The notes beneath the pieces were generated by a model that did not search any database, was not told the origin of the DNA, and saw only the letters and a list, made by a program, of their open reading frames with translations. A stretch of DNA of 64,000 nt from contig CM049318.1 in the NCBI GenBank assembly GCA_026874595.1, forward strand, positions 11,143,241-11,207,240, written 5' to 3'. Within the stretch, counting starts at the first letter, position 1, and the number at the start of each line of letters is the position of its first letter. Below, one piece after another: positions 22,211 through 33,597 of the stretch. The translations under genes were made by a program, and so were the position numbers. The DNA comes from Sipunculus nudus. Lineage: Eukaryota > Annelida > Sipuncula > Golfingiida > Sipunculidae.

Positions 22211-22347
22211 ACCGGCTTCTGTGGTTCATGGGTAGACACAGGGCTCAAAGTCGTGAGTTCGAATATCAGCCCAGTAGTGGTCACGGTCGGTCCCGACCCA
22301 GGGAGAGCGCTCTGCAGGCTTATTTGGATAAATGTGCCCCACAGTCG
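22211..22347 (+). mobile_element. tRNA-derived SINE, 5' part (split)
   Basis: ACCGGCTTCTGTGGTTCATGG and GAGTTCGAATATC are pol III A-box-like and B-box-like segments matching the head of the SINE at 39827. The match runs through GGTCACGGTCGGTCCC and GAGCGCTCTGCAGGCTTA, then stops where the Helentron-like element begins. The rest resumes at about 23790. Confidence 0.65.
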
Positions 22348-23786
22348 TTTTCTAGCTCAGATGACTTCACACATCTGAGCTAAAGCGAGCACTCTTTGAA
22401 CGTCGTCCGGTCATCCATTAACATGGCACAAATCGTAACCGCTGGACCTAAGAAACTTATAACTGACACCCAACGAGGTCCTGGAAAACCTCCTTGGAAA
22501 CCTAAATAAGGTCACTGCGACCTATATTCTCCGAGTTATTGGGCTCATAAGAACCCCCCGCCCCCAGAATAATTTTAAAAAAATGATACAAAAGCTCCAG
22601 TACCTAAATACCTGTTGCTTTGATTGCCATGATTCTTTCCATACATATTGATCATGGAGTTTTTGATCACTGAGTTCCTGAAGACTGGTGGCGCCATCCG
22701 CGAGCTACATGCCAAAAACAGGATTTAGAGCACCACGACGGTCACACAGGGCACAAAACTTTTTTGTGGACCTAGAATCTTATAACCTCTCATCCAGGAA
22801 GGCCTTTAAAAAATCTCCCTGTACCTTTTAAATTATGTCACTGCGGCCTATATTTTCTGAGTTATGGGGCCTGTAATTGCACCTCAAAATATTTAAACAT
22901 TTGATACAAAAGCTTCAGTATGTGAATAAATATTGCATTGATTGTCATGATTCTTTCCATGCATATTGATCATGAATTGTACCATCAGTTTCTGGAGAAT
23001 GGTGACGCCTCCTTTATATTTTTTTAATGATTTTTAGACATTTGTTCTCTCTATTTTTGAGATCTTCAGCTTAAGCAGCCCAGGCATTGAAAAAGCACAA
23101 ACTGTAATCGTTAGACCTAGAAACTGTATATCCAGGAAGGTCTTAAGCAAAGATAAAATATTGTCATACTGACCAATATTCTGTGAACTTAGAGCCGAAA
23201 ACATAGTTTTGAATACCCAGTTAGTCAGACGGGATACAAATTGTTAGGCCTAAAATATCATCTTTCCCAACATCCAGGAAGGTTCTGGACACATCCTTGT
23301 TAAGTCTCCTTACATATCTGAAATAAGATCACTTTGACCTATGTTCTGCAAGAAAAGAGAAAGAACATGATTTGAGCAATTTGTTACAGTTGGACCTAGA
23401 AACTTCTAATTTTGTTAGGATCCAGTAAGGTTCCTTTAAAGGTTCTTTGGAAATCTAAAATAATGTCATCGTGACCTATATTCTGCGAGCTGTGTGAAAG
23501 AACACCCTATCAGTCAGACGGGCACAAATTGTTGCAGTTGGACATAGAAACTTCTAACTTGGATCAAGGGAATTCCTGGTAAAACCTTTTTAGAAACCCT
23601 ATACATAAGGTCACAGTAACCTATTTTCTAAGGACTGTGTGCGAACAGCATGGTTTTTAGCATTCTGGTCATTCTATCCATTGTTATTTGATAAGGTTCT
23701 TTTTCAAATATTTTCCACCAGATCATAACATCAATAATTAAAGAGTGCATCACCCGTATGTTATATTAATCGCCCGTGGGCCACAT
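22348..23786. mobile_element. Helentron-like (HINE) element, copy 2, inserted in a SINE
   Basis: Begins TTTTCTAGCTCAGATGACTT followed by the inverted partner ACATCTGAGCTA (a terminal stem-loop). It then carries diverged tandem units marked by GGCACAAATCGTAACCGCTGGACCTA (22424) and relatives near 22748, 23095, 23376 and 23520, and ends near CCCGTGGGCCACATTTTT. The same start and end are seen in the better copy at 46316-48707. The flanks rejoin a SINE. Confidence 0.6.
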
Positions 23787-23789
23787 TTT

Positions 23790-23910
23790 TTTTTACACCA
23801 GGACCCACAGGTGCGGTACACATAGCCTGGTTGATGGCAAGATACTCATGTTTCCGTCCAGGCACTAAGTCTCAAACCGGAATGGAATCTGAAAATTTAT
23901 AGATGTATTA
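23790..23910 (+). mobile_element. tRNA-derived SINE, 3' part (split)
   Basis: ACCAGGACCCACAGGTGCGGTA and TCTCAAACCGGAATGGAATCTG match the middle and late part of the SINE at 39827-40265. With 22211-22347 it makes one SINE interrupted by 1.4 kb of Helentron-like DNA; part of the SINE body is missing at the join. Confidence 0.55.
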
Positions 23911-23940
23911 TATCTAAAGCACGTATGTATTGTACCACAG

Positions 23941-23941
<1 letters not shown>

Positions 23942-24004
<63 letters not shown>
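23942..24004. repeat. (TA)n microsatellite
   Basis: About 31 TA units between the split SINE and the next SINE fragment. Confidence 0.95.
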
Positions 24005-24007
<3 letters not shown>

Positions 24008-24011
24008 AAAG

Positions 24012-24240
24012 CCGAAGAATGTTAGCCGAGGCGGTTAGATTTTTCACGATTTTTCACCCAGAGTGAGCGCTCTACAGGCTTAATGGGAAGGCCGTCCCGA
24101 ACAGCCGTGTTTCACTCACAAGCAGGTGCCGTTCTAAACCGGGATGGGATTCTGCAGATGCACATAAACTTAAGCTAACATTAAAAAACGAAGGCGGATA
24201 CCTCCAACAACCAAAATATATAATAATGAAAAAAAAAAAT
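24012..24240 (+). mobile_element. tRNA-derived SINE, 5'-truncated and internally deleted copy
   Basis: AGCCGAGGCGGTTAGATTTTTCACG, GAGCGCTCTACAGGCTTAATGGGAAGG, TGTTTCACTCACA, AAACCGGGATGGGATTCTG and the tail GGCGGATACCTCC plus A-rich end follow the SINE at 39827 in order. The 'acccaggacccgcaggtgcgg' block is missing. Confidence 0.6.
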
Positions 24241-24870
24241 AGAAAGAAAACAGACACAGAATAAGGCAGGGGAGACCCTTGGCTGTAAGACCCTGAATGG
24301 ACCAGGAAAATTATTTTTAAAGTTCTTTTATTCTTCCTGTATTTAATTTTTACATGCAGGAGGCTGAGCTTATATAGTCCCAGTGTAAATCCGGCTAAGC
24401 AGAGTAATAGCCCCGCGGTGCATTTCTAAGTATATGCCAGCGTGCTGTATTCACTCTAAAATTGGGAATAAAGTCACCATATAGTAAATCCAAGATGTAC
24501 AGACAGACATTATTTGACCATTAAGCCTTTGTTGAATTCCCCGTGATAGATCAGTACTGTAGCGGAATTAAAATATTTTAGTTCAAGCTAACTGTATTTT
24601 TATGCATGCCCGGGGTGCTTCCCAGCCCTTTGTGGAAAATATACACTTTCAACCATACACACTTTGAGGCCATGCAGCTCAGCTTGCCATATTAATTTCC
24701 CTTTTCAATTGATTCTCAGTCTCACTTTCACAATTTATAGATTCTAATATATTCAGTATATATGGCACTTGTATAAACCTATGATGATAATGCATATTTA
24801 TAATTTATTTATAATTTACAAATATCAACAATAAAACATTAATGTAATCAATGATTCAACTCGTAAAATC

Positions 24871-24885
24871 ATATATATAATATAT

Positions 24886-24953
<68 letters not shown>
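24871..24953. repeat. Compound (TA)n(GA)n microsatellite
   Basis: TA-rich stretch running into about 18 GA units. Confidence 0.95.
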
Positions 24954-24958
<5 letters not shown>

Positions 24959-26330
24959 TTCTTGTTTGTCAAATGTACACTCCCTGTTGTACTTTTTACA
25001 TAACGTCCCTTAGAGGCAGATTCTGTTTACTGCTCCGTACAGCTGTGCGGTACACTCTTGAACCAATCAGGACAGATGTTATTGAATACTGCAGATATAT
25101 TTCCCTCTGGGGTCGGCCCCTCTTGTGGATAATCAATGAGAGCATTTCCTTATAAGGGCATCTGAATTAAATCATGATAGTGAAAGCGGAGTCTTTTTTT
25201 TACCATAAGTAATGAAAATGTTCGGTTGACGTCACAAAGGCCATCTGGACTGTATGTTTCATCTCTGAGGATTAACTGCGCAGTTACATTTTTTTCGAAC
25301 TTCCGGACTTATATATGCACGTTTGTTTAGATATAATTGATCGTCAAACATACAGATGCCGGTATCGATTGAAACACATTTACCATGGATTTGCCACTAT
25401 ACAAACACGTGATAGCCAGCACGTACACGCATGAATTCCCATGCGTCCTTATTCAACGGGCAATGTGTGCATACGAGAACATATGGTTTTATATATTTTG
25501 TATAATATAATTAAAAGGTAGCTTGTTTATAGCCTTCTTATCTGATATTGCCCTGTTCTCCGGCCTGTTTGTTCTTGTAGGCTTCTCCAGGGGAGCATAC
25601 AACCTAAGCAGTCATTATAGGTGATATGGGGTTATTTATTTACCATGTGCCTGTCTGAGATTGTTTTTAATGTGACTTGTGGTCTTGACTGATATCAATA
25701 GGCCTGATATGTTGTAAAATGTTGAATGATTTCTCATATTTTTAAATAATTCTGTTTCTTAAATAAGTTGTAAGGTAGGTAATTACTTACTATGTTGAAA
25801 ATTAGGTCCTTTAATCTTCTACAATAAATTAATATTTTCCCTTGAAATGTAATAAATAAAACTGTTCATAGCAAAACAAAGTGGACAGGAGGGAAAAAAC
25901 GCACTATAGCTTGGAAAATGTGTTTAACGCCTGTAAATGCATGGCTTCTATTATATTATAAAACAAGTCATATACTTAAAATTCCCTTTCTGGTCATTCC
26001 CTATCTACATAATTAACAATTATGTAAATAGTAAAATATAGGTCATGTTGACATTTCTACAAAAAACAATTATGTAAATGGTGGGTTAGAGTGGAAATGC
26101 AACTCTCATTTTCTGCAATTCTATTTACAGTGTTAACAAAAGCACGGATGCCAAATGATCACTTTTGTATATTTTGCAAATGACCAAGACTATAGCATCA
26201 GTAAAACGTAATACACCTTTGATGAGCCTTGCAGAGCAGGAGTATTTTTCATATCTTTTGATATCCTCATAATATAAACTTTAGTTCAATGGAAAATTTC
26301 TGATCCAAGGTATGCCCATAAAAGGCGAAT
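24954..26330. other. Intergenic DNA, nothing recognised
   Basis: No coding exon, repeat unit or transposon end that I can support. Confidence 0.5.
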
Positions 26331-28295
26331 AGTCATTGATACCTAGGATACCATTGATACTCAGGACGTTGTAGCGCACAGGTAACGCATTTGTTGCACA
26401 GAGCTTCGATTTGTGACTTTATGGAAGGCCACCAGACACTGCTATATGCTCTTCCTTTGCATTTGGTGATGCCAAGGTGTCCAGCGTGGATTTTTCGAGG
26501 AGGTCCAGCTGCAGGGCTCGAGGTATCACTATGCGACCGTTGAACATAAGCATGTCATCATTCACTGTGAGGTGTTGCTTGTTACACCAATACGGCCCGA
26601 GAAGAGGGAGACTTGGCATTATGGGTGTATAATTTCTTGAGTGCATATGGCATCTGTCTTTTGAGCCTCTTTGATCTTAATAAGTTGTTTGTCTGTTGTT
26701 TGATGGTGCTTAACGACTATATCTTTGAATTCTTCAGTCTCCCCTATTATGATCAAGTATTCCTGTAATGGCTTGCTTGATGATGCACGAGATAGTGCGT
26801 GAGCTGTTTTCTGGTTGACCCCCTGTACATATCGCATGAGACGCAGTCTAAAGCGCAGTATCCTAGCTGGTATCTTGGACAGATATGATGACGAGAGTAG
26901 AGGGAATAAAGGTTTGTGGTCCGTTTCTTGAGTGAAACTTGTTCCAAGCACATAGTCTGCGAACTTCTTGCAAGCCCATGTTGCTGCTGGTGCTTCCTTT
27001 TCTAAATTCTAGTCCATGGATGCCATGGGATGAATCTCACGTTTCACCGCTTTGTTTGATGGCGTCAGGTCCACACTGAGTCTTATCTGGCCATTTGGCT
27101 TCGGTGCTATGACCATTCCATAACACCACTCAGTAGGTTCTGTCATTAAAGATATCACTCCCAGGTAAGTTATTTTAACCAACTGATCCTTGACTTTTGG
27201 GAGTATTGGATGTGGAACTCTCCATGGAGTGTACAGTTAGGGAGGCACGCCGTTATCCTCTACTTGAATCTTATAGGCCTATTTCAGAAGTCCTAAACCT
27301 TTGAATAGCTTTGAAAACTCTTGTTTAAAGTCTGGTGTACTATCAGCACTGTAGACAACAGGATCAAGTTTCAGTATGTTTAGAGTCTGAATAGCCACCT
27401 TTGACAAGAGATTCAGTGACTAACCTTTCATGATGTACACTGATTCTGTGTATTGACGATCGGTGATGCTAATATTTGATTTCTTTATTTCACCAGTTAC
27501 CAGATGTAATAAGGGGACTCCTACTTGGCCTCTCTAAATTTTGATGAGCACTTTTGAACTTTCTGGCTTTTTATCTATGTGACTTTCTCTCCAGTAACTG
27601 TAATCTTTATGCCACTGTCAAGTTTTAATGCTGTTTTGTTTCCAATGATCTCAATATCAGCTGAACAGAAGTTTTAAGAGACTGAGTTCACTTCTCCCAT
27701 GTATTTAGACTCTTCGTAATCAACTTCAATTTCTGCTGTTATGTTGGACAAACACGCGACAGCAAAGTGACCTATGTGGTCATTTGACCTATATGACCTA
27801 TTCTGTATTTGCTGTTTTTGCTGGGCAATCATTTTGGCTGTGGTCTCTATCTTTGCCACACCAGTTGCATTTAAGAACTTGTGAGTTACTAGCACATTGT
27901 CTTGTTTTGGTTGTTTTGAGGCTGTTTTTGTTTTGACTGACCTTGTCCTTTTAGACGACCTTGACCTTGTACGTGACTTTGACTTTATCGACGACCTAGA
28001 TCTTGAAATTTCCTGTCTTTAAACTGCTTATGTCGTCCCATATAGTTTGCTGCAGTCTCACCTGTGCCAGAAATAACCTGTTTGTGGGTGCGTGAGACCT
28101 CTGCTGTCCGCAAGTTTTTTAAGACTGGGTACTGGTCTCTCCCTATGGTTTCGCTCTCTCCCTCCATCAGTTGTGCCTATTACTATCCTGTCTCTGATAA
28201 GAGAGTCCTTTAGGTCACCAAATTCACATAAGTCTGCAAGTTGCCTTTATCTAAAATCAAATTACAACATACATCGCTCTCTTTGACGAACAATG
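26330..28295 (-). pseudogene. Decayed Ty3/Gypsy retrotransposon (gag-PR-RT-RNaseH-INT order), internal part
   Basis: Fragments read 5' to 3' on the minus strand: a gag piece with D-S-L-I-R-D-R-I (about 28230-28170) and a G-H-F-A-V-A-C zinc-knuckle remnant (about 27775). A protease remnant has L-D-S-G-I (near 27620; the usual Ala after D-S-G is Ile). An RT N-terminal piece reads P-K-P-N-G-Q-I-R-L-S-V-D-L (about 27110). RNase H follows (E-T-D-H-K-P-L, L-R-F-R-L-R-L-M-R), then the integrase zinc-binding end (C-N-K-C-V-T-C). Several frameshifts and stops are present. The RT catalytic region is deleted near 27015, where RT runs straight into RNase H. No LTR is seen. Order and motifs fit the common K02A2.6-like gypsy group. 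Confidence 0.85.
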
Positions 28296-28310
28296 TAGAG
28301 GTTACTGTAT

Positions 28311-28960
28311 TGTGAAGGAAGCCATATTAAGGGTCTATGAATTAGTGCCCGAGGGTTACCGACAGCGTTTTAAACACAACGTTACAAGAGAGAATCAGAC
28401 GCATGTAGAATATACCAGAGTTTTTTTTTTTTTTTTACCGGTGGTGTCAGTCCATGAAGGATGGCATTGATTTCGAAAAACTGAAACAGTTGATTATGAT
28501 TGAGGAATTTAAAAGACATATTAGATTGTTTTTGAATAAGCATAAGACAGACAATGTAAGTGAGGCTGGTGTTCTGGCGGAAGAGTTTGCCTTGTCACAC
28601 CGCCCCATTTACCGGAGAATATTTGGTCAGAAAAGAGAGGCTGGTAGAGGTCCAAAGTATGTTTGGAGAAAAGGTAGTCCCTCCTACCGGGGTACCTCCG
28701 TCTCAAATAAACAACGGTCCGATTAAAAAGGTAGGTCCCAGTTTAAAAGTCATTCTGACTCTCCTACTCAAAATAAAGAGCGGCCACCTAGGAGTGAACC
28801 TAACATTTGTACATTCTGTGGAATCAAGGGTCATATAGAATCTGGATGTTTTAAGAAAAAGAAAAGTCAAAGTAAGCCTAATGCGTTAATTGTTACGCAG
28901 GGCGTAAAGCCGGCAAAAATGGCCAGTAATGTAGAGACTAAAGGTGATACACAAATCATG
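28311..28960 (+). pseudogene. gag region with CCHC zinc knuckle
   Basis: V-K-E-A-I-L-R-V-Y-E-L-V-P and R-E-N-Q-T-H-V-E-Y (28311-28420), a T homopolymer that shifts frame, then L-I-M-I-E-E-F-K-R-H-I (28490) resemble the SCAN-like gag of vertebrate and invertebrate gypsy elements. A zinc knuckle C-T-F-C-G-I-K-G-H-I-E-S-G-C (CX2CX4HX4C) sits at about 28808-28849 in a different frame. Confidence 0.75.
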
Positions 28961-28983
28961 CCATAAAGAGCTGTCAGCCCTTT

Positions 28984-29178
28984 GTGTCAGACGGTTTTGT
29001 TCAGTTTGAAGGAAACCATTCAAAGAAGGCTGGTATTAAAATCCTAAGGGATTCCGGGGCAACACAAAGCCTTCTTTTGAGATCCGTTTTGCCCTTTTCT
29101 AAAGAAAGCTATATGGCAAATTCAGTTCTTGTACAAGGCGTCAAGGCTATCGCAAACTTTTATGGCGCATTTAAATGA
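28984..29178 (+). pseudogene. Retroelement aspartic protease fragment
   Basis: R-D-S-G-A-T-Q-S-L-L-L contains the D-S-G-A active-site motif of retropepsins, followed by V-L-P and S-V-L-V-Q-G-V. The frame closes early; the following 29180-29400 is a spacer in which the integrase His-His part would be expected. Confidence 0.75.
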
Positions 29179-29432
29179 CGACGTCAGCGGCGTAAAGTCT
29201 AATATGCGATTAAAAGTAAAATCGCCCGCAGATAATACATGTGACACAACGAGTCAAAATAACTCTACTAAAGCAGCACCGGGTAATCAAACCCTAAGTA
29301 CAAATGACCTCCTTGATAAACCAAGGAGTACAAACGGCGTAAAACCGCCAGATGATCAAAATCAAGAGAGCTGGGCACCTCGGCGTACGAAAAACAAAAC
29401 TTAAATTTTTACAAAATTTCTATTGGCCTTAA

Positions 29433-30372
29433 TTGAAACGAGATGTAGCTAAATACTGGAAAACATGTCACGTGTGCCAAATGATTGGTAAACCGTCTCA
29501 CCACGTTGACTCTGCTCCATTATTACCAATACCAGCTACACAGGACTCCTTTGAGTCCATAAACTTGAATTGTGTTGAACTCCTACGGAAAACAAAACAT
29601 GCCAATGAATATATTTTAACTATCATGTGTGTGGCAACCAGATTTCCAGAGGCCATTCTACTCAGAACAATATCAGCTAAGAAAATTGTAGAAGGTCTAG
29701 TTAAATATTTTACAACTTTTGGGTTGCCTAAAACCATTCAAACTGACCAAGGTGCAAATGTCATGTCTAATATATTTGGTCCGGTCATGACAGAAGTTTG
29801 TATCAAACACTGTAAATCCACTGCATACCATCCTTCAAGTCAAGGAGCTTTAGAACATTTCCATCAGACTCTTAAGAATATGATCAGAGCTTATTGCCTA
29901 GATACTTGGAATCAGTGGGATTAGGGTATACCCTTTTTGTAATTTGCAGCCAGAAAGGCTGTACAAGAGAGCTTAGGCTTTAGCCTCGTTGAACTAGTGT
30001 ACGGACACTGTGTGGGAGGCCCCTGGCAGTATTAAAAGACATTTTGTTGGACCAGAGTAGCCAGAGCAGTCTTTTTGAATAAGTACAAGCCTTTAGAGAT
30101 AATCTCGAGGGGGCAAATGAAATTGCCCTAAAACGTTTAAAGAAAGCTCAAAACAAAATGAAACCATGGTACGATAAAGAAAAAACATGAAAAGAGAGTT
30201 CCAACAAAGGGATAAGATTTTGGCATTATTTCCTATTCCAGGGCAACTCCTTCCAGCCAAATATTCTGGGCCAAATAAAGTAGTAGAAAAGAACTTTGTC
30301 ATTGATACTCCTGATCGTAGGAAGTCACAGCAACTCTGCCATATAAATATGTTGAAAGAATACCATGATTGA
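29433..30372 (+). pseudogene. Integrase (zinc-binding end, catalytic core, C-terminal domain)
   Basis: C-H-V-C-Q of the HHCC finger, then the core. The first catalytic Asp is replaced by Asn (L-N-C-V-E-L-L), the second Asp is present (Q-T-D-Q-G-A-N), and the Glu is present (Q-G-A-L-E-H-F-H-Q). A stop at 29922 ends the core frame. The C-terminal domain follows at 30187-30372 with G-Q-L-L-P-A-K-Y-S-G-P and D-T-P-D-R-R. Without the first Asp and with stops it is inactive. Confidence 0.85.
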
Positions 30373-30530
30373 TCATCGGGAGTAACTTCCCCTAGTACTC
30401 CTGAGACAACTTTGATACTCATCAGAGAAAATGAAGAGAATGCCGAGGATGTTTTCATGAACAAAACTGAACATCCTATAAAATTGAAAAACTCGGATGT
30501 TTTGAGTAATATCAATAAAAGTTATTACAT

Positions 30531-31290
30531 TTGAATTCCAAGCAATTGCCAGAGTTACAAGAAATCATTCTGAGTTGTGCCTCTCTGTTTCATGGTGTGT
30601 CTAGTAAAACCAATGTACTACAACATGTTGTAGAAGTGAGAGATGCTTCCCACATTAAAACGGCACCATATAGGGCTAGTCCTAAAAGTTACAAACTATT
30701 AACAAAGAAATTCAGTATATGGTGGAGAATGAAATCATTAAAAATAGTAGTAGTGCCTGGAGTTCCCCATGTTTGCTGGTCAAAAGGCCTGACATGTCTT
30801 ACAGGTTTTGCGCGGATTACCGAAAGGTAAACAATGTAACAAGAAGAAATACATATTCTAGGGAAGGAGTTTGGATTGATAAGATTGATTCTGCGATATA
30901 CATTAGCAAGTTTGATCTGTTAAAGGATATTGGTAGGTGCCTCTTACCGAACGGGCTAACAAATATATGCTTTTGTCACGCTAAATGGATTGTACCAATA
31001 CAGAGTTATGCCCTTCGGAATGAAAAATAAATGCACCCTCAGGCTTTATGAGATTAATGAATTGTGTGTTCTCTGGGTAAGAAAACTGCATGCAGCTGTT
31101 ATATTGATGATGTCATTGTGTACAACAAAACATGGGAGGACCATAAACCAAGTCTATTAGACATCTTTGAAAGGTTGGAAAAGGCACAATTAACAGTTAA
31201 CCTAGCCATAATTGACTTTTATCGTGCCACAGTGACTTACCTTGCATGGGCACCAGGTAGGCCAAAGTTGTGTTTAACCTATAACCAGTA
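30531..31290 (+). pseudogene. Reverse transcriptase, frameshifted
   Basis: Start region L-P-E-L-Q-E-I-I-L..G-V-S-S-K-T-N-V-L, then S-S-A-W-S-S-P-C-L-L-V and F-C-A-D-Y-R-K-V-N. The catalytic Y-I-D-D lies at 31100-31111. At least two frame changes occur (around 30710-30720 and 31030-31064), and part of the fingers/palm after L-L-K-D-I is scrambled. Confidence 0.82.
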
Positions 31291-31299
31291 AAGAGACCG

Positions 31300-31711
31300 C
31301 TATAGTAGAATTCACAGTTCCTACAAACCGAAAGGAACTGATGCCGTTCTTAGGAATGTCTGATTATTATAGAAAATTTTGCCAGAATTTTGCAGAGGTA
31401 GTCATTCCATAATAAGACTTACTAAAAAAAACAAAGAATTTCTCTGGAGTCAAAAATGTCAACAAGTTTTTAAAAAAAGCGCCAAAGCACTATTGATGGT
31501 TTCACAGCATTTGGAATTATATTTAGGCTCCACCCCTCATCCTATTACTGTTTATACTGAGCATAATCAAGTAAAATTTCTTCATAAAATGAAGAACAAC
31601 ATTCAGAGATTGATGTGATGGCGCTTAGCTCTGTCAGAATATAACATTGCTATTAAGGGTGTCAAGGGTACAGATAACATTATCGCTGACACGTTATCGA
31701 GGAGCTGTTAA
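31300..31711 (+). pseudogene. RNase H region of the Gmr1-type element
   Basis: F-L-G-M-S-D-Y-Y-R-K-F-C-Q-N-F (connection), W-S-Q-K-C-Q-Q-V-F, then a stop, and L-A-L-S-E-Y-N-I-A-I-K-G-V-K-G-T-D-N-I-I-A-D-T-L-S-R at about 31625-31700. The last phrase is the typical end of gypsy RNase H. Confidence 0.75.
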
Positions 31712-31887
31712 TGGTGATGTGATTGTTATGTTTCATGAGAAGGTATTACTCATTTAATTGAATATGCTTGCTATGTACTGATATGCATGTATGTGATGTG
31801 ATTCATAATGTTCAATATAACCTATCCTCTGTATATAGTACATTACTCATGTCTTGTTTCCTCGCCATCTGTTTTTAAGGATGGGGA

Positions 31888-32567
31888 TGTTGCGACTGAA
31901 GCCGTCTCTCGACCTGGATTGGTGTCCCCCGCATGGATCGGCCCCTGTGGTCAGGACGTCTTCGCGACCCAAATCGTCAGTGTTTATGTCAAGCATTCAA
32001 GATTGCCAAGCCCTTTGATCTGGACAAAGACAACACAAGAAAACGCAAAAAAAAGCGCACAACAGCAACTTGGCCAGCGACTTGTACCGCCCTATAAAAG
32101 GGCCTAATAGGCGAAACTTGCTGAGGACTGTTTTATTTTCGATAAAGGATCCCGGCTGTTGTTACCTCCATACACTATAGCATGTCGACTTAATATCGTT
32201 ATCCGTCAGTTATCTGTCATGAACATTTGTGAGCCACCATGAGCTTTTGTTAAACTTTGAACCGGACTTTTAATTGTGGTTTGGGAATTGTCACGAACAC
32301 CGTGTGATTGCTGAATGGAACTGGACTTGAGTTAAGTATTTATATGTGTTACAGGGAAAACCAGAGACCTTGTTCAGCTTTCATTATGTGTTAATCCTTT
32401 AATTTTGTTTGTCATTGTATATATTGTATATTTTGCCATGTGTCCAATTAATAGAGAACCTTTTTATCACAAAAAACGTCTCCTGTTATACCTGTGAGGA
32501 TACGTGTCTGAACTTTTATATGGCTGTCCGTCAAGTCAGATATGCAGCCTAAATGAGGAGCGTAACA
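31888..32567 (+). repeat. 3' LTR of the Gmr1-type element
   Basis: Begins TGTTGCG right after a purine-rich tract (AAGGATGGGGA, 31877-31887) and ends CGTAACA, giving TG...CA ends with inverted 7-mers (6 of 7). It contains a TATAAAAGGG box (from 32093), as expected for an LTR promoter. No 5' partner is present in the window because the element is truncated. Confidence 0.7.
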
Positions 32568-33597
32568 ATATACACAATAATTGTATATATATAAATGCAA
32601 CAGAAGAGCCTTTTTTCTATATGCATATAGAAAAGGCCCCAAAGTCTGTTGAAAATTCTGTTTAATCTGCCTTTAATATAGCATTGTAAAATTATTTACA
32701 GACTACACATATTTACTGACATTGAAGCCCTTAATATCAACAAGGTCTGTTAATAATTGTATAATACTGTCTTTATGCACTTAAATATTTAAAGGAAATA
32801 TAGTCACAAACTGGGGGGAAAAATTATTTCAATTGCACGTGAAGTGAGATCCTATAGTTTGTAACAAATTAACCACTGGCCTGTCACGCCAGCAGCTAGT
32901 TACTGGACAGGCGATTATTTAACAGGCTCTCATCATCCATAAATATGGCAAACGTAAGATTAATGAACAACCAAAAAATTATATGAGCATTTTTGTGTAA
33001 CATCTTATAAACAACATGCATATCATTTTGGTGCCCAAATTGGCGATCCATTACAACCGGTGTCAGAAGTGGCAATCTATATAACAATCGGTGTCAGCAG
33101 TGGCAATCTATATAACAATCGGTGTCAGCAGTGGAAAAAAAACAATACGGATCACTTCATTTTGGTTATTAGTTATTAATTACAAATGAAGTAACTCACA
33201 GGCAACAAAAGAAAAATCAGAGAAAGTACTATTTATAGTGCTCAAACATTGTACCAAATAACAAAGGTCTCTCTTATTTAAAAGAAATTCATGGATATGA
33301 TGGATTTCATTTAGTTTTTAACTGCCTCGACAAATTTAAGTTATATATTATGTCATATCTTATTCTGTCATTTGATCAGAAGTGGACACCAGTAAAAGTT
33401 TTTGCGATAGCGTGTGGCATATAAAATTATTACGGATAAACAGTCAGAACTGATCGCTTTATACTTCACTTTCTACTGAGACAGGCGAATTATATTTCAC
33501 GTTTGTGTTAACCAGTTATTTCAGCTAGCTAGCATATGCATTTATGGCATGAGAATAATGAATTCATGTTTCCATTACATCCCTTATTATCATTGTA
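32568..33597. other. Intergenic DNA with a short tandem repeat
   Basis: Only a 31 bp unit repeated about three times at 33042-33134 (CAATCTATATAACAATCGG, TGTCAGCAGTGG) stands out; the rest is featureless AT-rich sequence. Confidence 0.6.

Larger units (their letters stand above)
28311..31887 (+). pseudogene. Decayed Gmr1-type Ty3/Gypsy retrotransposon (gag-PR-INT-RT-RNaseH order)
   Basis: Plus-strand domains in order: gag, CCHC zinc knuckle, aspartic protease, integrase with its C-terminal domain, reverse transcriptase, RNase H, then a polypurine tract and 3' LTR. Integrase before RT is the Ty1/copia order, but the proteins are Ty3/Gypsy-like; this combination is known from Gmr1-type elements. 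The linker from the integrase end (C-H-I-N-M-L-K) to the RT start (L-K-N-S-D-V-L) is continuous, which argues against two fused copies. It is 5'-truncated at about 28300, where it meets the minus-strand gypsy relic, and it has many frameshifts and stops. Confidence 0.82.
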
